A stretch of DNA of 64,000 bases from assembly GCA_963678085.1 (NCBI GenBank), contig OY782680.1:2418001-2482000 (forward strand), given 5' to 3'. Made by a program: the position numbers and the translations under genes. Below, in pieces: positions 18,179-26,437 of the stretch (position 1 is its first letter; each line of letters begins with the position of its first letter). The stretch is from Aliishimia sp963678085. GTDB taxonomy: Bacteria; Pseudomonadota; Alphaproteobacteria; Rhodobacterales; Rhodobacteraceae. Under the pieces are notes generated by a model that was not told the DNA's origin, did not search any database, and saw only the letters and a program-made list of their open reading frames with translations.

Positions 18179-18504
18179 GCGTCTCAAGCGAACAGATCGA
18201 ATTTGTCAAAGACCTCTTTGCTGATCTGGGCTCGGTCACAACGCGCAAAATGTTTGGCGGGCTGAGCATCTATGCGGATGGGGTGATCTTCGCCATTGTG
18301 ATGAGCGATGGCGAGATTTTCCTTAAGGGCCAAGGGGATATGCAAACCACCTATGAGGACGAAGGCTGGCCCCGCTGGAGCTACACCCGCAAAGATGGCA
18401 CAGCCACCTCAATGCCCTATTGGCAGATGCCAGAGGCGCTTTTGGACGATCCAGAAGAGGCCTGCGCCTGGGCCCGCCGCGCCTTAGCCAGTCTTGCTCT
18501 GTAG
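18175..18504 (+). CDS. TfoX N-terminal domain protein
   Basis: 109 residues. The TfoX-N (Sxy) fold is suggested by VTTRKMFGGLSIYADGVIF, IFLKG and the C-terminal ARRALASLAL. Stand-alone TfoX-N proteins are common in Rhodobacteraceae and their function is unknown; the C-terminal half that regulates competence in gammaproteobacteria is missing. Start ATG 18175 overlaps the Fe-S carrier stop, so it is translated with it. Its 3' end overlaps the convergent oxygenase gene by 21 bases. Confidence 0.85.
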   Translation: MSVSSEQIEFVKDLFADLGSVTTRKMFGGLSIYADGVIFAIVMSDGEIFLKGQGDMQTTYEDEGWPRWSYTRKDGTATSMPYWQMPEALLDDPEEACAWARRALASLAL

Positions 18505-19404
18505 GTGCAGATAGGTCTCGTTGAAGCGGCGCGAGAGGTGATCGCCGGCCAAAATCACCCCACCCGATCCGGGCGGAGCAACATTTGTGTCATGGCTCGG
18601 ATTGAAAAACAGCGGCACTGAGATGCGCTCTGCCTGCGTGCCCTTCACCCGATGCGGCGTTGCCACCACCTCGCCTGCGCTCCAAAATTGCAGCATTTCG
18701 CCAAAATTGATGATGAACTCTCCGGGCGGAGCCGCGACGGGAATCCATCCACCCGCGCGCGTGCGCACCTCAAGCCCCGGCGCGCCATCGGTGGCGAGCA
18801 AGGTCAGGCACCCGTAATCGGTATGGGGCGCAATCCCGAAATCTTTTTCCCCCGCCCAGGCCGGGCGCTGCGGATAGAAATTGCCACGCAACAGCGCCAT
18901 GGGTCGCTCAAAGGCACGATCAAATCCAGCAGGCGAGCGATCCAGCGCCCCGGCCAAACCATAAAGAACGTCCAGAGATACTGCTAAAGCATCTTCGTAA
19001 TATTTGGACACAATCCCTTGAAAATCAACAGGAATATCTGGCCATATGTTAGGTGCATAAAACCGCTCAGCCAAAAGCGGGTGGCCTTCTGGTAAGCTCA
19101 GCCCACAATCAAAGACCTGCTTATAATCTGGGTTCGCCTCAGGATCGACTTGTTCGGATCCAGGCCCGCCCCAGCCCCGGTTAGAGCCCGTCAACGCCAT
19201 ATCCACCTTGGCCTTTTGCGCTTTGGGCAGATGGAAAAAGGCACGGTAGGTCTCGATCACCTCGCGCACACGCTGCGCCGAAATTGCGGTGTTGTATACC
19301 GTCGCAAAGCCAATCTCGCGGGCCGCTAGGCGCATTTGCGCGCGCGCCTCTGGCTCTCCTGCGGCAAGGGCGGTCGCATCAATTCGGGGGATGGCTTGGC
19401 TCAT
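18484..19404 (-). CDS. 2-oxoglutarate/Fe(II) oxygenase, isopenicillin N synthase family
   Basis: 306 residues. The jelly-roll iron site is visible: H-x-D in APHTDYGCLT, the distal His in ATPHRV, and the R-x-S oxoglutarate-binding motif in ERISVPLFFNP. The N-terminal DIOX_N region begins IPRIDATALAAGE. The family includes IPNS and plant-type dioxygenases; bacterial members of this size mostly have unknown substrates. It is the only gene of its transcription unit, divergent from tpiA. No secondary-metabolite genes are nearby, so penicillin synthesis is not implied. Confidence 0.88.
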   Translation of the reverse strand: MSQAIPRIDATALAAGEPEARAQMRLAAREIGFATVYNTAISAQRVREVIETYRAFFHLPKAQKAKVDMALTGSNRGWGGPGSEQVDPEANPDYKQVFDCGLSLPEGHPLLAERFYAPNIWPDIPVDFQGIVSKYYEDALAVSLDVLYGLAGALDRSPAGFDRAFERPMALLRGNFYPQRPAWAGEKDFGIAPHTDYGCLTLLATDGAPGLEVRTRAGGWIPVAAPPGEFIINFGEMLQFWSAGEVVATPHRVKGTQAERISVPLFFNPSHDTNVAPPGSGGVILAGDHLSRRFNETYLHLQSKTG

Positions 19405-19471
19405 TGCTTGTCTTGCTCCTTCACCGGGGGAGTGTTAGCACCGGCAGCATAAAATATGAAGGGTTCGTTAA

Positions 19472-20200
19472 ATGCGCCAAAAGCTCGCGGTTGGGAATTG
19501 GAAAATGAATGGTCTGGCGGCGGATCTTGAGATGATGCGAGATCTTCCCCAATCCAGTGAAACCAAGGTGGTCATCTGCCCCCCTGCCCCTCTGCTTATG
19601 CGCGCTGTTCAGATCGGGGCCGCCCAGATCGGCGCACAAGATTGTCACGCGCAAAGTTCGGGCGCCTATACTGGCGATATTTCCGCGCAGATGGTGGCGG
19701 ATGCGGGCGGGCGCTATGTGATTGTCGGACATTCCGAGCGACGCGCAGCTTATGGGGAAAGCGATGCGCAGGTGCGCGCAAAAGCGCAGGCGGCCATAGC
19801 GGCCGGGCTAATCGCGATCATCTGTATTGGCGAGAGCGAGGCAGAGCGTGATGCCGGGCAAACGCTCGACATATTGGCAGAGCAACTCAACGGATCCTGC
19901 CCAGACAACGCCACCCCGGCAAACATAGTGATTGCCTATGAGCCGATTTGGGCCATAGGCACCGGGCGGATTCCCCATTTGTCCGACATTTGCCAAATAC
20001 ATGATTTTCTGAGAGAAAAGCTAATTTCTCGCTTCGGAGAGCCCGGCAAAAATTTCAGCCTGCTTTACGGTGGCTCGGTAAAGCCTGACAATTCAGCGAT
20101 GATCTTTGAAGCCGAGAATGTTGACGGTGCCCTGGTAGGCGGTGCCTCGCTCAAAGCTACTGACTTTGGAGCGATCATCACGGCCCTGGAAAGGTCATAA
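19472..20200 (+). CDS. tpiA: Triosephosphate isomerase
   Basis: 242 residues, the short alphaproteobacterial form. It interconverts dihydroxyacetone phosphate and glyceraldehyde-3-phosphate. Catalytic residues are Lys11 in GNWKMNG, His near 93 in VGHSERR and Glu near 162 in AYEPIWAIGTG. The phosphate-binding loop YGGSVKPDN and GGASLK close the barrel. It is convergent with the Lrp-family regulator gene, with only 2 bases between them. Confidence 0.97.
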   Translation: MRQKLAVGNWKMNGLAADLEMMRDLPQSSETKVVICPPAPLLMRAVQIGAAQIGAQDCHAQSSGAYTGDISAQMVADAGGRYVIVGHSERRAAYGESDAQVRAKAQAAIAAGLIAIICIGESEAERDAGQTLDILAEQLNGSCPDNATPANIVIAYEPIWAIGTGRIPHLSDICQIHDFLREKLISRFGEPGKNFSLLYGGSVKPDNSAMIFEAENVDGALVGGASLKATDFGAIITALERS

Positions 20201-20202
20201 GA

Positions 20203-20658
20203 TTACAGTGGCAGATGGCTGGTGGATTTGATCTCTTCCATCGAGAGCAGGGCTGTGACGTTATGCACGCGCACCTCTGAGATCAGCGCTTGATAGAAGG
20301 CATCATAGGCGCGTGCGTTTTTCACCCGCACCTTCAGGATATAGTCGATATCCCCCGCCAGGCGATGCGCCTCTTGCACCTCGGGGCGATCTTGCAGGGC
20401 TTGCAGAAACTGCGCCTGCCATCCCGCCTCATGTTCGGAGGTGCGGATCAGCACAAAGAAACAGGCCTCAAACCCGAGCAATTCAGCATCCAGCAAAACC
20501 GTATTGGCCTTGATCACCCCCGCCTCGCGCAGCTTGCGAATGCGATTCCAGACCGGCGTACGCGAAGAGCCGATGGTTTTGGCAATATCCTCAAGCGATT
20601 GGCTCGCATCTTGCTGGAGCAGCGCCAGGATCCTACGATCTGTGTCATCAATCTGCAT
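20203..20658 (-). CDS. Lrp/AsnC-family transcriptional regulator
   Basis: 151 residues from ATG 20658. The N-terminal winged helix-turn-helix reads DDTDRRILALLQQDASQSLE and continues to VWNRIRKLREAGVI; the C-terminal RAM effector domain (about 65-148) includes DIDYILKVRV. The frame is open much further upstream, but those residues are antisense to the reductase gene and are not Lrp-like. The gene is divergent from ferredoxin-NADP reductase across a 105-base gap, so regulation of that gene or autoregulation is likely. The effector amino acid is unknown. Confidence 0.93.
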   Translation of the reverse strand: MQIDDTDRRILALLQQDASQSLEDIAKTIGSSRTPVWNRIRKLREAGVIKANTVLLDAELLGFEACFFVLIRTSEHEAGWQAQFLQALQDRPEVQEAHRLAGDIDYILKVRVKNARAYDAFYQALISEVRVHNVTALLSMEEIKSTSHLPL

Positions 20659-20763
20659 GGGCTTTTGCCCCCTCTTGATCTGGGTCAATGCCAAGAGCAC
20701 ACGACTTGCCATAAGAGCACTTAGACTTTTATACGCAACTGAGTGCGACCTTGGATAGAGCCT

Positions 20764-21597
20764 ATGACAGATCACGCCCCGATCAAACCCTCCGTGACTT
20801 TGCCCGACGCGCAAACGGTGACTGAGGTCAAACATTACACGGATCGCCTGTTTAGCTTTCGCTGCACGCGCCCGGCGAGCCTGCGTTTTCGGTCGGGCGA
20901 ATTTGTGATGATTGGGCTTATGGGCGATCCTGACCCGAAGACGGGCAAGCAAAAGCCGCTCTTGCGCGCCTATTCCATCGCCTCCCCCGCTTGGGATGAG
21001 GAGCTGGAATTTTATTCGATCAAAGTGCCTGACGGCCCACTCACCTCCAAGCTGCAACATATCCAGGTGGGCGATCAAATCATCCTGCGCCCAAAGCCGG
21101 TTGGCACTTTGGTGCATGATGCGCTCTTGCCGGGTAAGCGGCTGTGGCTCTTTGCGACCGGAACCGGATTTGCGCCCTTTGCTTCGCTCTTGCGCGAGCC
21201 GCAAACCTATGAGGATTATGATCAGGTGATCCTGACCCATACCTGCCGCGAAGTGGGTGAGCTGACCTATGGGCGCGATCTGATTGCCGCCATTCGCACA
21301 GATGAGATGCTGGCCGAGCTGATGGGTGCAGGATTTGCCGATAAGCTGGCCTATTACCCCACAACGACGCGCGAGCAGAGCGCGAAAATGGGCCGGATCA
21401 CCGATCTGATGCGCGATGGCACCCTATTTGCCGATTTGGCCGTGCCTGAGCTGAGCCCACAATGTGACCGCGCCATGATCTGCGGCAATCTCGCCTTTAA
21501 CCTTGAGCTGAAAGAGCTGCTTGAAAGCTATGGGCTGGAAGAGGGCGCAAATTCAAAACCCGCCCATTATGTGGTGGAAAAGGCGTTTTTAGACTGA
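20764..21597 (+). CDS. fpr: Ferredoxin--NADP reductase
   Basis: 277 residues. FAD-binding motif RAYSIASP and the NADP-binding GTGFAPFASLLREP are visible, with a short C-terminal VEKAFLD tail typical of the subclass found in alphaproteobacteria. It moves electrons between NADPH and ferredoxin or flavodoxin, often in oxidative-stress defence. ATG 20764 starts the conserved N-terminus; the frame's earlier ATG at 20743 adds seven residues without support. It is divergent from the Lrp-type regulator. Confidence 0.94.
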   Translation: MTDHAPIKPSVTLPDAQTVTEVKHYTDRLFSFRCTRPASLRFRSGEFVMIGLMGDPDPKTGKQKPLLRAYSIASPAWDEELEFYSIKVPDGPLTSKLQHIQVGDQIILRPKPVGTLVHDALLPGKRLWLFATGTGFAPFASLLREPQTYEDYDQVILTHTCREVGELTYGRDLIAAIRTDEMLAELMGAGFADKLAYYPTTTREQSAKMGRITDLMRDGTLFADLAVPELSPQCDRAMICGNLAFNLELKELLESYGLEEGANSKPAHYVVEKAFLD

Positions 21598-21721
21598 AAT
21601 GAGCAGGATTTGGTCAAATTTACCTTAAAAACAGAGACTGCCCCAAGAAGCGCCCTTGAAAAAAGCGCGCGCTGCCCTTACGATCCGCATCTAAAGTGAA
21701 AACAGAACAAGGACCACGACG

Positions 21722-22270
21722 ATAGCCCGCAGACCTCACAACGCGCCGCCCCAAAGAGACACCGGCCCGCGCGTCAACGAAAGTATTCGTGCCCCAGAGA
21801 TCCGACTGATTGGCCCAGAAGGCGAAAATGTCGGTGTTGTATCCCCAAATCGTGCTCTTCAAATGGCAGAGGATGCCGAGCTCGATCTTGTTGAAATCTC
21901 CCCCAATGCCTCCCCTCCGGTGTGCAAAATCATGGATTTCGGCAAGTTCAAATATGAGCAGCAAAAGCGCGAATCCGAGGCCCGCAAAAAGCAAAAGATC
22001 ATCGAGGTCAAAGAGGTCAAGTTCCGCCCAAACACCGACACCCATGATTATGGGGTCAAGATGAAGAACGTGTTCAAATTCTTGGAAAATGGCGACAAGG
22101 TCAAAATCACATTACGCTTCCGTGGCCGCGAGATGGCGCACCAAAGCCTGGGGCGTGACCTGTTGCACCGCGTGGCCGAGGATGTGAAAGAGCTTGGCAA
22201 AATCGAGAACATGCCCAAGATGGAAGGCCGCCAAATGGTCATGATGATCGGACCTTTGCCAGCGAAATAA
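21722..22270 (+). CDS. infC: Translation initiation factor IF-3, starting at AUA
   Basis: 182 residues when begun at ATA 21722: ARRPHNAPPQRDTGPRVNES, then IRAPEIRLIGPEGENVG, the normal IF3 N-terminal domain. The first ATG in frame (21863) would delete 47 conserved residues. AAGGA at 21709-21713 is spaced 8 bases from the ATA, and the frame is closed by a TAA at 21692. Rare AUU/AUA-type start codons are a known feature of infC, because IF3 itself discriminates against them, giving negative autoregulation. The C-terminal domain includes KVKITLRFRGREMAH. A terminator follows the stop. Confidence 0.93.
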   Translation: MARRPHNAPPQRDTGPRVNESIRAPEIRLIGPEGENVGVVSPNRALQMAEDAELDLVEISPNASPPVCKIMDFGKFKYEQQKRESEARKKQKIIEVKEVKFRPNTDTHDYGVKMKNVFKFLENGDKVKITLRFRGREMAHQSLGRDLLHRVAEDVKELGKIENMPKMEGRQMVMMIGPLPAK

Positions 22271-22303
22271 GTCTCGCCCCCTGCCTTGTCAGCACATTGC
22301 GCG

Positions 22304-22336
22304 GGGGGCTCGATTTACAAACAAGCCCCCAGTTTT
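22304..22336 (+). terminator. Terminator downstream of infC
   Basis: GGGGGCT (22304-22310) pairs with AGCCCCC (22324-22330) around a 13-base loop and is followed by AGTTTTC. It lies 34 bases after the infC stop. Confidence 0.6.
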
Positions 22337-22406
22337 CGACCAGGCGCTCTAGACAATTCCGCCCTCTCAGTTGAAGCTCTCAAAGCGCAATCAAGGGGGC
22401 TGCGAG

Positions 22407-23933
22407 ATGAATCCTGCTGAGTGGCTGCATCGCATTGGAACCCGTGCGCCAAACCGCCCGGCTCTGTTTTCGGGCGCGGCGCAAGTCGCGACATATCAAC
22501 AATTCGATCGCAGCGCCGCCTCCATTGGCGCGGCGCTGATTGCGCGCGGCATTCGTCCGGGCGCGCGGGTTGCGGTGTTCATGTCCAACCGCGTTGAGTA
22601 TCTACAGGCGCTTTATGGTATTTGGTATGCGGGCGCGGCGGCGGTGCCGATCAATGCCAAGTTGCATCCCAAAGAGGCCGCCTGGATCATCGGCAATGCT
22701 CAGGCGCATTTGGTGTTTTCTGACGATAAGCTGATCCCCGGTCTTGCGCAAAACCTTGCGGGCATTCCGCTCATCTGCGTCGAGAGCCCAGAGTTCGCCG
22801 CCATGTGCCAAGGTGATCGCCTGCCCGCACCGGCCGGGCTGCAAGAGCGTGACACGCTGTGGCTGTTTTACACCTCCGGCACCACCGGCAAGCCCAAGGG
22901 CGTTATTCTGACCTGCGGCAATCTCGCGGCCATGACCTATAATTATTTCACCGATGTGGATGAGGTCCGCGCCGATGATGCCATTCTTTACGCTGCACCC
23001 ATGTCCCACGGGGCGGGGATTTATAACTTCATGCATATTCTGCGCGGCGCGCGCCATCTGGTTCCTCAGAGCGGCGGGTTTGACGCGGATGAGATTTTGG
23101 CGCTTGGCAAGAGCATGGGGCCCATTTCGATGTTTGCCGCCCCCACCATGGTGCGCCGGCTGGTGGATGTCGCCAAGATCACCGGGCAAAACGGCGAAGG
23201 GCTGCGCACAATCGTCTATGCGGGCGGGCCCATGTATGAGGCGGATATTTTAGAGGCGAGCGAGGTGATGGGAGATCGCTTTGTGCAGATCTATGGGCAG
23301 GGTGAGTGCCCCATGGGCATCACTGCCCTGCCCCGCGACATCATCGCAGATCGCACCCATCCGCGTTGGCGCGCACGGCTCAACTCAGTGGGCACAGCCC
23401 AAAGCGCGGTGCGGGTTCGGATTTTGGATGAGGCGGGCAATGAACTACCCGCCGGCGAAGTCGGCGAAATCGCGGTGCAAGGGGCCACGGTCATGCAGGG
23501 CTATTGGAATAACCAAGAGGCCAGCGCCAAGGCTTTGCGCGATGGCTGGCTCTGGACCGGCGATATGGGGCGCATGGATGAGAACGGCTATGTCACGCTG
23601 CAAGATCGCTCCAAGGATATGATCATCTCGGGCGGCTCCAACATCTACCCGCGCGAGGTTGAAGAGGTGCTGCTCAGCCATAGCGGCGTGCATGAGGTCG
23701 CGGTTGTGGGCGCACCGCATGAAGAATGGGGGGAGGTGGTGATCGCCTTTGTCGCTCCCCTGCCCGGTAGCACCGTGCCGCCCGATGAGCTAGATGCCCT
23801 GTGCCTGAACAGCATCGCCCGGTTCAAACGCCCCAAAGACTACCGCTTTCTCAAAGCCTTGCCCAAAAACAACTACGGCAAAATCCTGAAAACCGAGCTG
23901 CGAGAGATATTGCAAAAGGAGCGCAAAGCATGA
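22407..23933 (+). CDS. AMP-forming acyl-CoA synthetase
   Basis: 508 residues of the ANL superfamily. The AMP-binding motif FYTSGTTGKPKGV is near residue 155, followed by YGQGECPMG, TGDMGRMDENGYV and the C-terminal lysine motif PKNNYGKILKTELR. It activates a carboxylic acid to its CoA thioester; chain length is not determinable by eye. ATG 22407 has AAGGGGGCTGCGAG upstream. The stop overlaps the start of a 3-hydroxybutyrate dehydrogenase gene (ATGA), so the pair probably feeds short-chain acids into central metabolism. Confidence 0.9.
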   Translation: MNPAEWLHRIGTRAPNRPALFSGAAQVATYQQFDRSAASIGAALIARGIRPGARVAVFMSNRVEYLQALYGIWYAGAAAVPINAKLHPKEAAWIIGNAQAHLVFSDDKLIPGLAQNLAGIPLICVESPEFAAMCQGDRLPAPAGLQERDTLWLFYTSGTTGKPKGVILTCGNLAAMTYNYFTDVDEVRADDAILYAAPMSHGAGIYNFMHILRGARHLVPQSGGFDADEILALGKSMGPISMFAAPTMVRRLVDVAKITGQNGEGLRTIVYAGGPMYEADILEASEVMGDRFVQIYGQGECPMGITALPRDIIADRTHPRWRARLNSVGTAQSAVRVRILDEAGNELPAGEVGEIAVQGATVMQGYWNNQEASAKALRDGWLWTGDMGRMDENGYVTLQDRSKDMIISGGSNIYPREVEEVLLSHSGVHEVAVVGAPHEEWGEVVIAFVAPLPGSTVPPDELDALCLNSIARFKRPKDYRFLKALPKNNYGKILKTELREILQKERKA

Positions 23934-24733
23934 CAGACCTGACAGGAAAAACCGCGCTGGTCACGGGCTCGGTACAGGGGATTGGCCTGGCGATTGCCAA
24001 AGCACTGGCCGGAGCGGGCGCGCGCATTGCCGTGCACGGGCTGGCGGACGCGGCTCAGGCCCAAGACGCGGCGGATACGATTTTACAAGCCGGTGCCCCC
24101 GAGGCAAAGTTCTTTGACGCCAATATGCGTGATGTCCCGGCCCTTGAGCAGATGATGGCCGATATCGAGGCCTGGGGCGGCGTTGATATCCTTGTAAACA
24201 ACGCTGGCATTCAAAAAACCGCGACTCTGGCGGAGCTAGACACCGAAACTTGGGAGGCGATCATCGGCGTGAACCTTTCAGGCGCGTTTCACACCATGCG
24301 CCTAGCGCTGCCGAAAATGGCGCAAAAGGGATATGGGCGCGTGATCAATATCGCCAGCGTGCATGGGATCGTGGCCTCGGTTGCCAAAGTGCCCTATTGC
24401 GCCTCCAAATTTGGACTGGTGGGCATGTCCAAAGTGGCCGCACTTGAATATGCCGCCGCCGGGAGCAAGCAAAAGGGCGGTGTAACCGTGAATTGCATCG
24501 GGCCCGGCTGGACAGAAACGGCAATCATCGAGCCACAAGTCCAAGCCCGCGCCGCAGCCCATGGCGGAGATCGAGAGAAGGGCATCGCAGATCTGCTGAC
24601 CGAAAAGCAACCCAGCCGCCGCACCTCAGACCCCTCCGAAATAGGCGCCCTAGCCCTCTGGCTCTGCGCCCCCATCGCCCATAACGTCACCGGCACAGTG
24701 ATCCCCATAGATGGCGGCTGGACCGCACAGTAA
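23930..24733 (+). CDS. 3-hydroxybutyrate dehydrogenase (SDR family)
   Basis: 267 residues. Rossmann motif VTGSVQGIGLAIA, NNAG, the Ser in NIASVHG, the YCASK catalytic Tyr/Lys and a C-terminal PIDGGWTAQ ending match D-3-hydroxybutyrate dehydrogenases, which oxidise 3-hydroxybutyrate to acetoacetate with NAD+. GIQKTATL and GWTETAI are typical of that subgroup. Translation is coupled to the acyl-CoA synthetase by a 4-base overlap. Possible use: turnover of PHB-derived hydroxybutyrate. Another SDR specificity cannot be fully excluded. Confidence 0.87.
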   Translation: MTDLTGKTALVTGSVQGIGLAIAKALAGAGARIAVHGLADAAQAQDAADTILQAGAPEAKFFDANMRDVPALEQMMADIEAWGGVDILVNNAGIQKTATLAELDTETWEAIIGVNLSGAFHTMRLALPKMAQKGYGRVINIASVHGIVASVAKVPYCASKFGLVGMSKVAALEYAAAGSKQKGGVTVNCIGPGWTETAIIEPQVQARAAAHGGDREKGIADLLTEKQPSRRTSDPSEIGALALWLCAPIAHNVTGTVIPIDGGWTAQ

Positions 24734-24857
24734 GGATGCGAAAGAGCTCGCGGCGAATCTTCCGCTGCTAGGTTATTGCAGGCCGGATATGCAGGCTTTG
24801 CTGCCATTCTACGTAGTGCAGTGAAGGGCCGCTTTATATCCATGCCTCTTCCAGCCC

Positions 24858-25319
24858 ATGTCAATTGGCTCTACTTTGTCATCTATGAAACGAGATAGCA
24901 ATGAACCTGTGAGCGGATATGATGTTCGCTTGGAAGCCCATCTGAATGCTCTACATCGCTACTGGCCGAAATGTGTCAATGACGATGAGCAAGCGAGCCT
25001 GCTTAAGTGGTTTCTGAACGGCGATCTTCTTGGCTTGGAGCGCGAGGAGTTATTTGAGCTTCTGAGTGAGCATTCCGAATTTCAGGACGTTTTGTCGGAG
25101 ATGGCTGCCAATGATCCGGTTGGAGGGCAGTACCCGCCGGAATATCGATACGGCGAACATGTCGAAGTCATAGTGAATGCAAAAAATCTAACGCACCATG
25201 TCGGTACGGTCCGTAAGGCAATCTGGCACTCAAAAGATCGTAGGTGGAATTTCTATCTTGAGGTCGGCGGCAAGAATATTGGTAAGCGCTATCTAGCAGT
25301 TGACCTCCGACGAACCTGA
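24858..25319 (+). CDS. Hypothetical protein, no recognised family
   Basis: 153 residues from ATG 24858, or 144 from ATG 24885. An N-terminal helical, acidic part (about 25-90, rich in Leu and Glu) is followed by a beta-rich C-terminal half (YRYGEHVEVIVN, GTVRKAIWH, WNFYLEV) that resembles a small SH3-like barrel. Base and codon use is less GC-rich than in the neighbours, suggesting transfer. It is alone between the 3-hydroxybutyrate dehydrogenase gene and the accessory region at the end of the GTA cluster. No function is proposed. Confidence 0.6.
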   Translation: MSIGSTLSSMKRDSNEPVSGYDVRLEAHLNALHRYWPKCVNDDEQASLLKWFLNGDLLGLEREELFELLSEHSEFQDVLSEMAANDPVGGQYPPEYRYGEHVEVIVNAKNLTHHVGTVRKAIWHSKDRRWNFYLEVGGKNIGKRYLAVDLRRT

Positions 25320-25629
25320 TTTCAACAGCCAAGTTGTTTTTAAGCCGCGTGTGGGATCACCAGCACACTTATGTCACTTCGCATATGAATGCATAAACAC
25401 GGTCGGTCGCTATTCCCGGAGCATTGGAAAGTTTGGACTCGAAACGGTCTGCAGTTGCTCGGGTGACCGTTTCAAGGCCTAGGGTCAAAACCCTGCAGAT
25501 CACCAAAGGCCCTCTCGCACGCGATGCAGTGTGCCCTTTCATGGGGAGGTTCGGGCGCGGTTGGGATTGCGCACCCGGCAGGGGATTTGGGGGTATTGTT
25601 TTGAGGGCGGATCTCAGCCCGCAACCCAA

Positions 25630-25791
25630 ACTCACAAGCTAAGCGGTGCGATCAGCGCGGGGCCGGCTCCGAAGCGGGCGGAGATTTGGGCGACATGCAG
25701 CTCCACATCCGTAGCGCCGATGGTGCCGTCTGTGGCTTGGTCAATGGCGTTATAGGTCCAGGACGCGCCGCTCGTACCAGCCTCGCGCAGC
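25630..25791 (-). pseudogene. Partial copy of the 3' end of GTA gene g15
   Basis: Matches 26436-26597 in the same orientation at roughly 90% by eye. It encodes LREA, then ASWTYNAIDQATDGTIGATD and VELHVAQISARFGAGPALIAPLSL before the stop; the intact g15 ends with the same residues except GAGPT for GAGPA and ESAL for GTSG upstream. Homology extends about six bases past the stop. Most base differences are silent, so this piece looks derived from a functional divergent g15 rather than decayed in place. Confidence 0.85.
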
Positions 25792-25797
25792 TTTGAT

Positions 25798-25974
25798 ATG
25801 CCCTTTATTACCGAAGTCGTTCTGAGCGACGTGCAAAAACTCCTGCCCGATCTCAGCACCCCGATAACTAACGATTGCCCTGTGGTGGGCGGGGCCCATA
25901 TGCATTCTTTCAACAAATCTCTTGCACGCAGGGCGATAATTGTGCTTTGCTGGGAACTGAGCCGCCAAATCTAA
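25798..25974 (+). CDS. Doubtful short ORF, 58 codons
   Basis: ATG 25798 lies just beyond the duplicated g15 fragment. The predicted peptide begins MPFITEVVLSDVQKLLPDLS and ends CWELSRQI. Composition is protein-like at the start, but there is no good ribosome binding site and I recognise no family. It may be a displaced fragment of a larger gene carried in with the insert. Confidence 0.2.
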   Translation: MPFITEVVLSDVQKLLPDLSTPITNDCPVVGGAHMHSFNKSLARRAIIVLCWELSRQI

Positions 25975-26040
25975 ACCGCAAATATTGGCCATCACGCGCC
26001 AATCGGATTTGGAAATGGCGTAACGCACTGTTTTGAAAGG

Positions 26041-26160
26041 AGGAAACACAGTTTTTGACAATAGATTGCACGGCAAATTCCAGCAAAACTCGCATAAATC
26101 AGATCGAGTGCGGAAAGGCCGCAAAACTATCGTTCAAAATCAACACACTCTGGGACCTCA
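26041..26160 (+). promoter_or_regulatory. Possible leader of the CRISPR-like array
   Basis: The 120 bases before the first repeat are richer in A and T than the surroundings and contain TTGACA at 26055-26060. No good -10 element sits at 17 bases. The repeat's 3' end (ATAGAAAC) points to forward transcription, which would put a leader here. Support is positional only. Confidence 0.25.
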
Positions 26161-26355
26161 GTCGACCACCCACCACCGCACCAACGCGGATAGAAACAAT
26201 CTCGCCGCCCCGGATCACGCCGTCCCAGATCACGCCGTCCCGTCGACCACCCACCACCGCACCAACGCGGATAGAAACGCATTTCGCGTTGTTCCGAACT
26301 TTTTCGCGAGGTTTTTAAGTCGACCACCCACCACCGCACCAACGCGGATAGAAAC
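26161..26355 (+). CRISPR. CRISPR-like mini-array: three 37-base repeats, two spacers
   Basis: Three identical 37-base repeats lie at 26161-26197, 26242-26278 and 26319-26355. They begin GTCGACCACCCACCACC and end GCGGATAGAAAC, resembling the ATTGAAAC/ATAGAAAC handle of many type I and III crRNAs; CCGC/GCGG inside can form a short stem. Spacers are unrelated to each other: 44 bases (26198-26241) and 40 bases (26279-26318). The first spacer contains GATCACGCCGTCCC twice, 15 bases apart. There are no cas genes in the window. Repeat identity, sizes and handle favour CRISPR; the internal duplication and the absence of cas leave a minisatellite as an alternative. Confidence 0.6.
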
Positions 26356-26437
26356 ACGATAAGGCAACCTGCGGGCACCTCGGGCGCGGGCCGAAAGCTG
26401 ATGCTGGCATGCGTGCCTTGCCTTATGAGGCCAGCAC

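Larger units (their letters stand above)
25320..26437. other. Accessory intergenic region next to the GTA cluster
   Basis: 1118 bases without a convincing long gene. In order: a 9-base inverted repeat GAAACGGTC/GACCGTTTC at 25441-25473; a partial copy of the g15 3' end at 25630-25791; a 58-codon frame at 25798-25974; an AT-richer stretch at 26041-26160 with TTGACA at 26055; a three-repeat CRISPR-like array at 26161-26355; then 80 bases leading to the g15 stop. Several short frames exist on both strands, but none has recognisable homology. Confidence 0.6.

Noticed and set aside
20659..21240. N-terminal extension of the Lrp regulator
   Set aside because: The added sequence is antisense to ferredoxin-NADP reductase; conserved Lrp sequence starts at ATG 20658.
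25750..26124. 124-codon reverse frame next to the array
   Set aside because: It reads into the duplicated g15 piece in another frame, has no ribosome site and no recognisable motif; transposase signatures were looked for and not seen.
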